Origin: Chamaesiphon sp. 341R_metabat_111
GTDB lineage: Bacteria; Cyanobacteriota; Cyanobacteriia; Cyanobacteriales; Chamaesiphonaceae
Reading direction: 5' to 3'
DNA length: 40,336 bases
Assembly (NCBI GenBank): GCA_025351825.1
Contig: JANXVE010000128.1
Span: forward strand, 1 to 40,336
The notes under the pieces were generated by a model. It worked only from the letters and a program-made list of their open reading frames with translations, did not search any database and was not told where the DNA came from. This document shows, piece after piece, positions 25,835-34,256 of the stretch. Position 1 is the stretch's first letter; each line of letters starts with the position of its first letter. A program made the translations under genes and the position numbers.

Positions 25835-26731
25835 ATGACTTGGGGTATTGGGGTGTCGCAGTTTACAGAATCCTGGTTACGCCAAAGTCTCGACCTAGGA
25901 TTGGTAATTGCCCTCACCTTTATGGTGCTATTGGCGGTCAGAGATCGTCGAACGCTGTGGATGGTGCGAGGGTTGATTGTATTGATGGTAGCCGCAGCGA
26001 TCGCTGAACGGTGTCATTTTCGGCTGTTAAACTTTGCATTGGACAAATTGGTGATTGGAGCTGCACTGGCGATGTCGGTGGTGTTCCAGTCGGAATTTCG
26101 CCGCTTTCTGGAGCAATTGGGGCGGGGGAATCTGCTGCCATCACTCAGTCAAAAAAGACGGGTGGGAGATGGGGCGGATCGATCGATCGATCGAATTGTC
26201 GATGCTGTCAAAGAGCTATCGCAACAGCGGATTGGGGCATTGATGATCCTCGAAACCAATGAAATGATGGACGAGCGAGATTTTGCCGTTCCAGGCGTAA
26301 AATTAGATGCGGAGCTATCCAAGGAATTGATCCAGACCATTTTTCAAAATACTACATTACTCCATGACGGAGCAGTCTTTATTCGGGGCGATCGAGTCGT
26401 GGCGGCGGGAGTGATTTTGCCACTGTCAGATCGGGCGGCTTCCAGGCAGCTAGGCACTAGACATCGAGCCGCGATGGGCATCACCGAACGCACAAACAAC
26501 TGCGTGTGCATCGTCGTCTCCGAAGAGACTGGCTCGATTTCACTTGCTGAAGCTGGCATCCTCGATCGACCCCTGACTAGCAGTAAACTGAAAGAGCTAT
26601 TAGAACTTCGATTTGCACCCATCAGCGAACGTGAATCTGTCAGACCTAGTTTACGCACCTTCGGACGCAAATTCAAGTCTCGCAGTCTATTGCTATTCCG
26701 CCGTCTACTCAAAGTACCAAATCAGAAATAG
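25835..26731 (+). CDS. cdaA: Diadenylate cyclase CdaA
   Basis: 298 residues from ATG 25835; a TTG two codons earlier is less likely. There are three N-terminal membrane helices in the first 85 residues (LGLVIALTFMVLLAV, LWMVRGLIVLMVAAAI, LVIGAALAMSVVFQ). The cytosolic DAC (DisA_N) domain has the LLHDGAVFI motif with Asp178 of DGA, and LGTRHRAAMG with RHR at 209-211, the ATP-binding and catalytic motifs, plus VSEETGSISLAEAG. It makes cyclic di-AMP, which governs potassium, osmolyte and envelope homeostasis and is needed at night in some cyanobacteria. No CdaR partner is adjacent. All catalytic residues are present, so it should be active. Confidence 0.95.
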   Translation: MTWGIGVSQFTESWLRQSLDLGLVIALTFMVLLAVRDRRTLWMVRGLIVLMVAAAIAERCHFRLLNFALDKLVIGAALAMSVVFQSEFRRFLEQLGRGNLLPSLSQKRRVGDGADRSIDRIVDAVKELSQQRIGALMILETNEMMDERDFAVPGVKLDAELSKELIQTIFQNTTLLHDGAVFIRGDRVVAAGVILPLSDRAASRQLGTRHRAAMGITERTNNCVCIVVSEETGSISLAEAGILDRPLTSSKLKELLELRFAPISERESVRPSLRTFGRKFKSRSLLLFRRLLKVPNQK

Positions 26732-27120
26732 GGGGATAGTGAATTGTTGAATGGAAAAGAACTAGATAGACTCACACATTGCACCAGCGATGCGCGCTCC
26801 TCGGGTTTCCCGTTCGTGGAGCGTCTCGTTGGCGTAGCCTCTCGACAGCTAACCGTAGAGGGTACCCATAAAGGGCACCCCTACACAAGTTACCTGTAGG
26901 GGTGCCCTTCATGGGTACCCTAAGATCTACGGTCAGTAGTAGTCTTCACGTATTGGTGCAAGATGTGAGTAGACGAATAAATCGTGAATCGATCGTCGTC
27001 CCCGTAATGTGACGTTCATGAATTGAAGTAAAATATTGTTCTAACAATTTTTGCTACATGTCTCTTGCAATCTCCCAAGCCCCCAAGCTCCCACGCTCTC
27101 ACACCCCCGTACCCTCCCAG
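26732..27120. other. 389-bp gap between cdaA and uppS with an inverted repeat
   Basis: It contains the word GTTCGTGGAGCGTCTCG (26812-26828), whose complement recurs at about 37814-37831. It also has a 27-bp inverted repeat (26859-26885 with 26895-26921, one mismatch, 9-nt loop) that could end cdaA transcription. The 3' part (27073-27118) is a C-rich tract reading up to the chosen uppS ATG. Confidence 0.8.
26859..26921. repeat. 27-bp inverted repeat hairpin downstream of cdaA
   Basis: Arms 26859-26885 and 26895-26921 pair over 27 positions with one mismatch around a 9-nt loop. The core words are GGGTACCCAT and GGGCACCCCTACA. The pairing can extend outward with ACCGTAGA at both ends after a small bulge. 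No T-run follows, so a dispersed repeat is as likely as a terminator. Confidence 0.85.
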
Positions 27121-27870
27121 ATGACCTCCAAAACGACCAGTCTCATCGAACTACCTAGCGATTTAGATTGCACTCAGCTACCACAACACATCGCCGTAAT
27201 CATGGATGGGAATGGTCGATGGGCAAAAAATCGGGGTTTTCCACGAATTATGGGACATCGGCGTGGTGCCGATACGCTGCGCGATCTGCTGCGGTGCTGT
27301 AAGGATTGGGGGATTGGGGCACTGACAGTCTACGCCTTCTCGACCGAAAATTGGGGGAGAACGCTAGAAGAAGTCGATTTTTTGATGACGCTGTTTGAAA
27401 ATCTGTTTCAGTTGGAACTGAAAGAAATGGTGGCAGAGGGCGTGAGGTTAGAAGTAGTCGGGAATCTCGATAATATTCCTGCGTCGCTGTATGATGCGAT
27501 CGACAAAGCTAGAGCAGCCACCGAGCACAATCAAGGTGTGCGGTTTACAGTTGCGATCAATTATGGCGGTAGACAGGAAATTGTGCGGGCTTGTCAGGCA
27601 ATAGCTACTCAAGTTCAACAAGGATCGATCGAGGTTGCCGATATCGACGAGAATTTATTATCAAAACACTTGCACACGGCGCATTTGCCAGATCCAGATT
27701 TATTGATTCGGACTAGCGGCGAAATGCGGATTAGTAATTTCTTGCTGTGGCAATTGGCATATGCGGAGTTCTACGTTACCGATATATTGTGGCCAGATTT
27801 TGACAGACGAGCGTTTCATCAGGCGTTGCTCAATTATCAGCAGCGGCATCGGCGGTTTGGTAAGGCGTAG
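27121..27870 (+). CDS. uppS: Isoprenyl transferase (undecaprenyl diphosphate synthase) UppS
   Basis: 249 residues from ATG 27121, the normal family length. An in-frame ATG at 27058 adds 21 Pro/Ser-rich residues encoded by the C-rich repeat and is less likely. The cis-prenyltransferase motif [17 protein letters not shown] has catalytic Asp29. [31 protein letters not shown] and the C-terminal [20 protein letters not shown] follow. It condenses isopentenyl diphosphate units onto farnesyl diphosphate to make C55 lipid carrier, required for peptidoglycan and for the lipid-linked polysaccharide made by the genes at 7.7-22.6 kb. Same strand as cdaA, 389 bp downstream. Confidence 0.95.
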   Translation: MTSKTTSLIELPSDLDCTQLPQHIAVIMDGNGRWAKNRGFPRIMGHRRGADTLRDLLRCCKDWGIGALTVYAFSTENWGRTLEEVDFLMTLFENLFQLELKEMVAEGVRLEVVGNLDNIPASLYDAIDKARAATEHNQGVRFTVAINYGGRQEIVRACQAIATQVQQGSIEVADIDENLLSKHLHTAHLPDPDLLIRTSGEMRISNFLLWQLAYAEFYVTDILWPDFDRRAFHQALLNYQQRHRRFGKA

Positions 27871-27890
27871 GGAAGGGTTCTTGAGGTGTA

Positions 27891-28102
27891 GCGGATATCT
27901 ATACCCCACCCTAGCCCTCCCCGAGGATGCGCGGATGCGCGCACTGTTCGGGTTCCCCGACAGTGAAGCGCACCAAGCAGGGTAGGGGACAGGAGTCCTA
28001 CTTTTCAAGGGTAAATTCATCCCATATTAAGTTAACGGTCGTCAACGACAACTTGGCTCCTCCCCTTTCCAAGGGGAGGTTGGGTGGGGTATAGATATCC
28101 GC
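27891..28102. mobile_element. 212-bp MITE-like element with 21-bp terminal inverted repeats
   Basis: Perfect terminal inverted repeats at 27891-27911 and 28082-28102 (ends GCGGATATCTATACCCCACC...). Inside each end are CCCTCCCC/GGGGAGG blocks and a small CACTGTTCGGG/CCCCGACAGTG hairpin near 27939-27966. There is no coding potential. Termini are related to those at 30595-30688 and 37723-37776 (TACCCCACCC core). I see no clear target-site duplication. Confidence 0.8.
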
Positions 28103-28142
28103 AACATCTTAGACAGATCACAGATCCATATACGATCGATCG

Positions 28143-28186
28143 AATCGGTGGTAGGGGCAATTCATACATTGCCCCTACCACCGATT
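28143..28186 (+). terminator. Perfect 19-bp hairpin with 6-nt loop and trailing T-run
   Basis: Arms 28143-28161 and 28168-28186 are exact complements, loop TCATAC. The T residues at 28184-28189 (within GATTTTTA) run from the end of the second arm to just past it, fitting an intrinsic terminator for uppS. The GTAGGGGCAATTCAT word is also a widespread cyanobacterial repeat, so it may be a repeat used as a terminator. Confidence 0.6.
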
Positions 28187-28333
28187 TTTAGGGGCAAAAT
28201 CTAATCCGATTCAACCAAATGTCGATCTTCCCATCCCAACGGGGAAATATAAATCTAGGACACATATTAATTATGAACTTTCAATTTTTAAGTCCCACCT
28301 CCACCTTTGTCCACTACGCCATGAGTTCGAGCC

Positions 28334-29599
28334 ATGAATCAAGGTTCTAGCAGCGTTGCTGATACCGAAAGAACGTTAAACCCCATCAAGTTGTTAGAGC
28401 AATTAGCGACTTCCCAAGCAAAAGGTTGTTTACGCATTACATCTAACGAAGTTGTGTGGTTACTCTACTTTTACGAAGGCAAGCTATTTTATGCCAATCA
28501 TTCCCTTGAACCGATCGAGCGGCTCGAACAACATCTGCGGCGGATTAGTCCGATTGTTTTAGCCAATCAGGTTTACACCGATTTGCGAGAGCAGTTGAAA
28601 GAAGCAAATTTGGAGGCTACTTATCCAAGTTTGGATTACCAGGCAATTCGCTGGTTGATCGCTCAGGGACATATTTCCGAACAGACTGCGGGGACGTTAG
28701 TCAAGAGCATTTCCAAAGAAGTCCTTCAGTCTTATCTGTTGATTACGACAGGTACCAGTGAATTGGTATCACGAGAAACAGCGTTCCCCATTTGGTGGAG
28801 CGGCAATTTCTTGTTTGTCACGAAAGAATGTCAGACAGAATTGCAAGCTTGGCAAGCGTTACAACCAGCAATTAAATCACCTTATCAGCGTCCTTATCTG
28901 ATGAATGTCGAGCATCCATTGCTCACAGCAGATGTCAAGGCAAAGTTGAGCAAGATTTTGATTGGATTTAGCTTTAGACAATTGTCTTTGCTGCTCAAAC
29001 AAGATGAGCTGACAGTTGCTAATAATCTCTATCGATTGATTAGTAATCAAATTGTCGGATTGCGTCCACCCCAGCCACCATTCGATCGATTACACAGACT
29101 GTATGCCGCAGAATCTGACAAGAATCGCTTTGACGAGAAAACGCAATCAGTCACTGATACTCTCAATGCAGTTACTGCTGGCAATAATACTTCAGGGACA
29201 ACTGGAGATCTGATCGAACAAGCAACTTATAAGATTGCTTGTGTGGATGATAGTCCGACGATTTTACGGGAAATCAATCGCTTTTTGGATGGTGATAGTT
29301 TCAAGGTATTTCCGATCGTTGATTCGGGTACAGCCTTGATGAAGATTATTCGGATCAATCCTGACATTATTTTATTGGATGTGGGAATGCCAACGATCGA
29401 TGGTTATAAATTGTGCTCGATGTTGCGGAAACATCCAGCCTTTAAAAAGACTCCGATCGTGATGGTAACTGGCAATACAGGCATCATCGATCGAGCTAAA
29501 GCAAAAATGGCTGGCTCGACTGATTATATGACCAAACCGTTTACCCAATCAGGTTTGATCGAGATGGTGTCCAGTCATTTAATGACAGACGATAATTAA
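28334..29599 (+). CDS. PatA/PixG/PilG-type response regulator (PATAN plus receiver)
   Basis: 421 residues. The N-terminal PATAN/DUF4388-like domain (about 10-250) has GCLRITSNEVVWLLYFYEGKL and YQAIRWLIAQGHISEQ. A C-terminal CheY receiver (about 299-421) has the acidic pair in ACVDDSPT, phosphoacceptor Asp349 in LLDVGMPTIDGY, MVTGNTG and the conserved Lys in MTKPF. This architecture is the first gene of Pix/Pil/Hmp chemotaxis clusters in cyanobacteria, where PatA-type regulators act on the type IV pilus motors and positioning. The cheY gene begins 23 bp downstream with a good AGGAG, so they are co-transcribed. Confidence 0.92.
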   Translation: MNQGSSSVADTERTLNPIKLLEQLATSQAKGCLRITSNEVVWLLYFYEGKLFYANHSLEPIERLEQHLRRISPIVLANQVYTDLREQLKEANLEATYPSLDYQAIRWLIAQGHISEQTAGTLVKSISKEVLQSYLLITTGTSELVSRETAFPIWWSGNFLFVTKECQTELQAWQALQPAIKSPYQRPYLMNVEHPLLTADVKAKLSKILIGFSFRQLSLLLKQDELTVANNLYRLISNQIVGLRPPQPPFDRLHRLYAAESDKNRFDEKTQSVTDTLNAVTAGNNTSGTTGDLIEQATYKIACVDDSPTILREINRFLDGDSFKVFPIVDSGTALMKIIRINPDIILLDVGMPTIDGYKLCSMLRKHPAFKKTPIVMVTGNTGIIDRAKAKMAGSTDYMTKPFTQSGLIEMVSSHLMTDDN

Positions 29600-29622
29600 A
29601 AATTTAGGAGATATTAAATAAA

Positions 29623-29985
29623 ATGGTTAAGGTTTTAGTAGTTGAAGATACACCGTCAGAAATGAAATTGATGACGCTTTATCTCAAGGATAATGGCTAT
29701 CTAGTTATCTCGGCGGATAATGCCAAAGATGGATTGAATTTGGTCGAAAAAGAAAAGCCCGATGTCGTCATCACTGATGTAGTGATGGAAGGAATGAATG
29801 GATTTGAATTTTGTCGGACATTGAAAAAAAATCCCGACACGTCAAAAATTCCGGTGATTGCTTGCACCTCTCGCGATCAAGATCTCGATAAATTATGGGG
29901 CAAAAAACAAGGCGTAGATGTCTATGTAACTAAGCCTTATTCCCAGGACGATATCATCAATGCTGTTAAATCAGTTTCTAATTAG
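29623..29985 (+). CDS. CheY-like single-domain response regulator (PixH/PilH type)
   Basis: 120 residues, only a receiver domain: acidic pair Glu8-Asp9, phosphoacceptor Asp52 in VVITDVVMEGMNGFEF, the Thr in ACTSRDQD, and the Lys in VTKPYSQDD. AGGAG at 29606-29610 lies 12 nt before ATG. It takes phosphate from the CheA hybrid at the end of the operon, as output or phosphate sink. Its TAG stop opens directly into TGGTTTAG, one of the dispersed octamers. Confidence 0.93.
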   Translation: MVKVLVVEDTPSEMKLMTLYLKDNGYLVISADNAKDGLNLVEKEKPDVVITDVVMEGMNGFEFCRTLKKNPDTSKIPVIACTSRDQDLDKLWGKKQGVDVYVTKPYSQDDIINAVKSVSN

Positions 29986-30103
29986 TGGTTTAGTTGCTAG
30001 TTGTTAGTTTCTAGCAAGATTTACGATCGGTAATTTAATTACTACTAGTTACTTAATATTATGCCGATCGCTAAACCACTAAATCACTAAACCACTAAAC
30101 CAC
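29986..30103. repeat. Inverted octamer repeats filling the cheY-cheW gap
   Basis: TGGTTTAG at 29986-29993, immediately after the cheY stop, faces TAAACCAC / TAAATCAC / TAAACCAC / TAAACCAC at 30072-30103. These end one base before the cheW ATG. The two ends can pair into a hairpin around a 78-bp centre. No Shine-Dalgarno sequence remains before cheW. Confidence 0.9.
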
Positions 30104-30104
30104 T

Positions 30105-30593
30105 ATGAGCAGTACTCTAACCCCAACCAAACGATCGACTAGAACCACTGGCGACATGTTTTTGCGCTTTCAGCTCGATCGACAAACCACCGCTGTGGTA
30201 CCGATGCTGCAAACGCAAGAAGCGATCGTGTTGCCTGCGAGTAGAGTATCGATAGTCCCCAATCTGCCGTCTCCAGTCATGGGTTTATTCAACCGTCGCA
30301 GTAGCCTGTTGTGGCTGGTGGATCTGCCAGAGATTCTGGGACTGGAGCCGATCGATAGACATACTCAAAGCTACGATGTCGCGCTGCTGAAGGTCGGGCA
30401 AACACCCCTGGCTGTGGCAGTTCGATCGATCCTGGGGGTTACTAGGTTTGCGAAGGATGAAATTTCTTCACCAATTGGCAGTTTCAATCCCGCGTTCACG
30501 CCTTACCTCAACGGCTGGATCTTGCGAAATCAAGAGTTGGTATTGGTACTGGATCCTGAAGCGATCGTCAACGCCAAGGTCTTAAGCAGTTAA
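30105..30593 (+). CDS. CheW-like adaptor protein (PixI/PilI type)
   Basis: 162 residues, a single CheW domain (FLRFQLDRQTTAVVPMLQTQ, MGLFNRRSSLLWLVDLPEILG, YDVALLKVGQTPLAVAVRSI, GWILRNQELVLVLDPEAIV). It bridges the MCP at 30742 and the CheA hybrid at 34257. The start region is made of TAAACCAC octamers rather than a Shine-Dalgarno site, so translation may depend on coupling or on an S1-type unstructured leader. A palindromic element begins one base past the stop. Confidence 0.93.
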   Translation: MSSTLTPTKRSTRTTGDMFLRFQLDRQTTAVVPMLQTQEAIVLPASRVSIVPNLPSPVMGLFNRRSSLLWLVDLPEILGLEPIDRHTQSYDVALLKVGQTPLAVAVRSILGVTRFAKDEISSPIGSFNPAFTPYLNGWILRNQELVLVLDPEAIVNAKVLSS

Positions 30594-30594
30594 A

Positions 30595-30688
30595 GCAGAG
30601 ATCTTTACCCCACCCCAGCCCTCCCCTTGTAAAGGGGAGGGGGCATGAAAGCCCCTTTTACAAGGGGGTTGGGGGTAAAAATCTCTGC
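30595..30688. mobile_element. 94-bp palindromic element between cheW and the MCP gene
   Basis: Near-perfect palindrome. The left end starts GCAGAGATCTTTACCCC, the right end closes GGGGTAAAAATCTCTGC, and both enclose facing CTCCCCTTGTAAAGGGG-like hairpins. It starts one base after the cheW stop. It has no coding capacity. Termini match the element at 37723-37776 and resemble 27891-28102. In mRNA it would form a long stem between two operon genes and could affect decay or relative expression. Confidence 0.9.
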
Positions 30689-30741
30689 CGGAGCCAGCAA
30701 TTCACAACCGAAACAATTATAAAAAATACAGCATCTACCCT

Positions 30742-33700
30742 ATGAATCAGTTTAACCAATCAACTCAATTTAACACTCCCAACAACGCTGAACTCGCGAT
30801 CGACTCAGCTCCCAGATCTACCTCCAAGTGGAGTAGATTGAGCCTCAAAACCAAGGGTACTCTGGTAGCTACATTACTCGGACTGTTACCACTAGCGACA
30901 ATTGGAGTACTGAGCTATTCCCAGATCGATAACGCTCTCAGAAATCAGACAACTCAAGCTCAGAAAGAGCGGGCAATCCAAATCGCCGATAAATTTAACC
31001 GTTTTGTGTTTGAGCGGAATGGTGACGTAGAAGCTCTATCGGCACAGCCAATTTTTACCGACGCAAAATTGCTTGCTTCAACATCGCCAGAGTATAAGGG
31101 TGTGCTGTTGAATCGATATGTAGATATTTATCAGGTCTATGATAGTATCGCGGCGTTTGACCTCAAAGGTAATCCGATCGCCCAAAGCAAAGGCGTAAAA
31201 CTCGGCAATCACCTCGATCGCAAGTATTTTCAAGAAGTCCTGAAAACAGGTAAAACCGTGATTTCCGATCCAGAGGTATCTAAATCCTCCGGCAAAATGT
31301 CCGTGCACTTTGTCACGCCAATCAAGGATCTAGCTACTGGCCAAATCATTGGGGTAATGCGAACCAGAGCACCAATCGACAAATTGGAAGCACCACTCAA
31401 AAACTTGGCAAGCAAGAGTCGAGACTACCATATTATTGATACTCGTACCAAAACAGTATTTATTAGTTCTAATGGCGAGTATGCTGGTAAACCAGTAGAT
31501 GCAGATCTATCAGCGGCCATGCAAGGGTCACTAGTATTGCATCAAAATAAGGTCGGTGACACCGCTGGCGAACGTGCTCAGAAAGGCGATGCGGGCAAGA
31601 ACAACGAACTGCTCACTACTGCCCCATTTGAAAAAATTGAGGGAATGGTACAACTGCCGTGGGTAGCAGTAGCGTCGGTCGATGAAGATGAAGCTTACGG
31701 TACCTTGAGTGGACTACTGCTGACTATCCTCGCAGGAGCTGGTTTAACAGCTTTAGCGACAGTGGCATTGGCGGCATTACTTGCCGATCGAGCTACCAGA
31801 CCAATTGACGCAGCAGCGAAAGCGGTAGAACGAATCGGGCAAGGGGATTTCAATCGCCGGATCGCAGTCACCAGTGAAGATGAAATGGGCAAACTGGGTG
31901 ACAACATTAACTCGATGGCTGGTCAAATTCAAGGACTGTTGAATGAGCAGTCGGATCAAACTAAGCGGACAGAACTATACGCTGAAATCTCACGGGCGCG
32001 GACGACTGAAGATCTAGAAACACCACTGTCCCAAATTCTGATCGAAGCGCGGGAAATCGTCAAAGCCGATCGGCTGGTAGTTTACCGCTTCATGGCGGAC
32101 AATCGCGGTTACATCGCGGGTGAATCATTTGGTACTGGTACCAGCAGTGCGATGGCGGAACAGGTCAATGACCCCTGCATTCCTGAAGAATTGCTCGCGG
32201 CTTATGCCAAAGGGCGGATTATCGCCAATGATAGCGTCACTGACAGCAACTATCATCCCGACCACAAGAACCTGTTGACGCGCCTGAATATCAAGTCAAA
32301 TCTGATCGTGCCGATCGTCCAAAATGGTAACTTACTGGGATTATTAGTCGCTCACCACTGTCAAAATGCTCATGCTTGGCAAGAGTGGGAAAGCATCTAC
32401 ATGACCAAATTTGCCGAACAAATCGGGATTTCGCTCAGTGGTTTCACGATCTCCGAGCGGGGACAGCTCGATGCGACCAGACAGCGGGATAAAGCGGTAC
32501 GGGAGCAATTGCTATCGAGTATTTCTCGTGCTCAAACTACTCAAGAAATGGCTACACCGCTGGCTTATATCCTCGAAGAAGGACGACTAAAACTTGGAGC
32601 CGATCGAGTTGCTATCTATCGGTTTTTCCCTGGCTACGATGGTCATATTGTCGGGGAAGCAATTTTACCAGGCATTACTAGTGCTTTTGGTGAACGATTG
32701 GAAGATGCTGTAATGGCTCAGGATACGATCGACGGTTATCGGGAAGGAATGACGATTGCGACTAATGATGTGACTGCTGGTGATTATGCAGTGGAGCGTC
32801 AGCAGCTACTTAGCAAGCTGCAAGTTAAGTCCAACCTCGTTGTGCCAATTCTCCAAGGTAACAACTTACTCGGACTGCTAGTTGCCCATCACTGTAAGAA
32901 GGCTCATCAGTGGCAAGAATCAGAAGTCAATTACTTTACTGAATTTGCACTACCAATTTCCAGTTGTCTGGGTGGATTTGCGGCTACCGAACGGAGTCAG
33001 TATGAAGCTGAAGCATCGGGCAAACGAGCCGATACAGCCAAGAAGGAAAACGAAAATCGTCAGAAAGAACTGTTCCGGCTGTTGACCGAAATTGAAGGAG
33101 CTTCCGACGGTGACTTGACAGTTCGATCGGAAATTAGCGACGGTGAAATCGCGATCGTCGGTGACTTCTTCAACTCGATTATCGAAAGTCTCCGAGACAT
33201 CGTTACCACTGTAAAAACTGCGGCGGGTCAAGTAAACGGCTCGGTTGGTGCCAATGAATCCGATGTCCGATTGCTAACTGACGCAGCGACTAAACAAGCC
33301 GACCAGATTCAACAGACTCTGAGCAAGCTGGAAAAAGTAACGATCTCAATTCAATCAGTAGCAACAGATGCTCGTCTCGCGGCAAATGTCGCGACCTCTG
33401 CCGCATCCACCGCCGAAGTTGGTGGTCAAGCGATGGATCGGACGGTACAAAGTATCCTGCAACTGCGGGAAACGATCGCCGAAACAGCCAAGAAGGTAAA
33501 ACGCCTCGGTGAATCTTCCCAACAGATTTCCAAAGTAACTGGACTGATCGACCAAATCGCCCTCCAAACCAACTTACTCGCTATCAACGCAAGTATCGAA
33601 GCAGCTCGTGCTGGTGAAGAAGGACGCGGTTTCGCAGTCGTAGCCGAAGAAGTCGGGGAACTAGCCGCCCAATCAGCCGCAGCAACCAAAGAAATCGAAA

Positions 33701-34056
33701 AAATCGTCGAAAACATTCAGCGAGAAACCAGCGCGGTAGCTCAAGCAATGGAACTGAGTACCACTCAGGTAGTCGAAGGTACCCAATCTGTCGAACAAAC
33801 CAAAACCAGTTTGAAACAGATTATTGAACTCTCCAATCAAATGGATGCGTTCCTGAAATCGATTTCGATCGCCACCATCGACCAGGTAGAAACCTCCCAA
33901 GCAGTGAAGGTAGACATGGCCGCAGTCGCCCTGATTTCCGAGCAGACCTCCGACTCCTCCAAGCAAGTATCTACCTCGCTCCAAGCAACGGTAACTATCG
34001 CCCAAGCACTACAGGCTTCGGTAGGTAAGTTTAAAGTTGATGCCGATCGCAATTAG
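30742..34056 (+). CDS. Methyl-accepting chemotaxis protein with dCache and two GAF domains (PilJ/PixJ/HmpD-like)
   Basis: 1104 residues. TM1 is at about 38-58, a dCache-type periplasmic domain at about 60-300 ([32 protein letters not shown]), TM2 at about 320-348 and HAMP at about 350-402. GAF1 covers about 420-570, GAF2 about 600-745, a second HAMP-like segment about 780-830, and the MCP signalling hairpin about 835-1100 with [20 protein letters not shown]. The GAFs resemble cyanobacteriochrome GAFs ([17 protein letters not shown]), but the position of the chromophore cysteine reads [10 protein letters not shown] in GAF1 and [11 protein letters not shown] in GAF2, with no Cys, so covalent bilin binding is unlikely. 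Sensing therefore probably falls to dCache or to a non-bilin GAF ligand. Output goes through CheW and CheA to pilus motility. Confidence 0.93.
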   Translation: MNQFNQSTQFNTPNNAELAIDSAPRSTSKWSRLSLKTKGTLVATLLGLLPLATIGVLSYSQIDNALRNQTTQAQKERAIQIADKFNRFVFERNGDVEALSAQPIFTDAKLLASTSPEYKGVLLNRYVDIYQVYDSIAAFDLKGNPIAQSKGVKLGNHLDRKYFQEVLKTGKTVISDPEVSKSSGKMSVHFVTPIKDLATGQIIGVMRTRAPIDKLEAPLKNLASKSRDYHIIDTRTKTVFISSNGEYAGKPVDADLSAAMQGSLVLHQNKVGDTAGERAQKGDAGKNNELLTTAPFEKIEGMVQLPWVAVASVDEDEAYGTLSGLLLTILAGAGLTALATVALAALLADRATRPIDAAAKAVERIGQGDFNRRIAVTSEDEMGKLGDNINSMAGQIQGLLNEQSDQTKRTELYAEISRARTTEDLETPLSQILIEAREIVKADRLVVYRFMADNRGYIAGESFGTGTSSAMAEQVNDPCIPEELLAAYAKGRIIANDSVTDSNYHPDHKNLLTRLNIKSNLIVPIVQNGNLLGLLVAHHCQNAHAWQEWESIYMTKFAEQIGISLSGFTISERGQLDATRQRDKAVREQLLSSISRAQTTQEMATPLAYILEEGRLKLGADRVAIYRFFPGYDGHIVGEAILPGITSAFGERLEDAVMAQDTIDGYREGMTIATNDVTAGDYAVERQQLLSKLQVKSNLVVPILQGNNLLGLLVAHHCKKAHQWQESEVNYFTEFALPISSCLGGFAATERSQYEAEASGKRADTAKKENENRQKELFRLLTEIEGASDGDLTVRSEISDGEIAIVGDFFNSIIESLRDIVTTVKTAAGQVNGSVGANESDVRLLTDAATKQADQIQQTLSKLEKVTISIQSVATDARLAANVATSAASTAEVGGQAMDRTVQSILQLRETIAETAKKVKRLGESSQQISKVTGLIDQIALQTNLLAINASIEAARAGEEGRGFAVVAEEVGELAAQSAAATKEIEKIVENIQRETSAVAQAMELSTTQVVEGTQSVEQTKTSLKQIIELSNQMDAFLKSISIATIDQVETSQAVKVDMAAVALISEQTSDSSKQVSTSLQATVTIAQALQASVGKFKVDADRN

Positions 34057-34256
34057 GGGTTAGGCTTTGGGCTTTAGGCTTTAGGGTTCGGAGTTAGGGA
34101 TTAGGTTTTAAAAGAGACGCAAGCGTCTTGAAGTCCAGAGATTAATCCTCACATCCAAAGCCCAAAGCCTTCCTCAGTCCGAAGCTTTCCTAACGCCTAA
34201 CGCCTAACGCCTAACGCCTCCTCTTCCCTAAAGACTTCCTAACCCCCAACTCCTAG
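34057..34256. repeat. Heptamer-rich gap between the MCP and cheA genes
   Basis: Within three bases of the MCP stop begins the GGCTTTGGGCTTTAGG block (34060-34084), identical over 25 bases to 2808-2832. Its inverted copy AAAGCCCAAAGCCT is at 34157-34170. Between them are a short hairpin AGACGC/GCGTCT at 34115-34128 and TTAGGG-type units. Then come four perfect CTAACGC heptamers at 34190-34217. The last bases before the cheA ATG are CCCAACTCCTAG, with no Shine-Dalgarno. This resembles the short tandemly repeated heptamers known from cyanobacteria. Confidence 0.9.

Larger units (their letters stand above)
27871..28333. other. 463-bp gap after uppS filled by two repeat structures
   Basis: This holds the 212-bp element with 21-bp terminal inverted repeats (27891-28102) and, 40 bp later, a perfect 19-bp hairpin (28143-28186) followed by a short T-run. 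Promoter sequences for the chemotaxis operon should lie in 28187-28333, but none stands out. Confidence 0.75.

Noticed and set aside
30072-30103. CRISPR-like array
   Set aside because: The units are contiguous 8-mers without spacers, so they are simple tandem repeats.
30742-34056. Photoreceptor call (bilin-binding PixJ) for the MCP
   Set aside because: Neither GAF has the conserved chromophore cysteine, so a photoreceptor claim is not supported by sequence.
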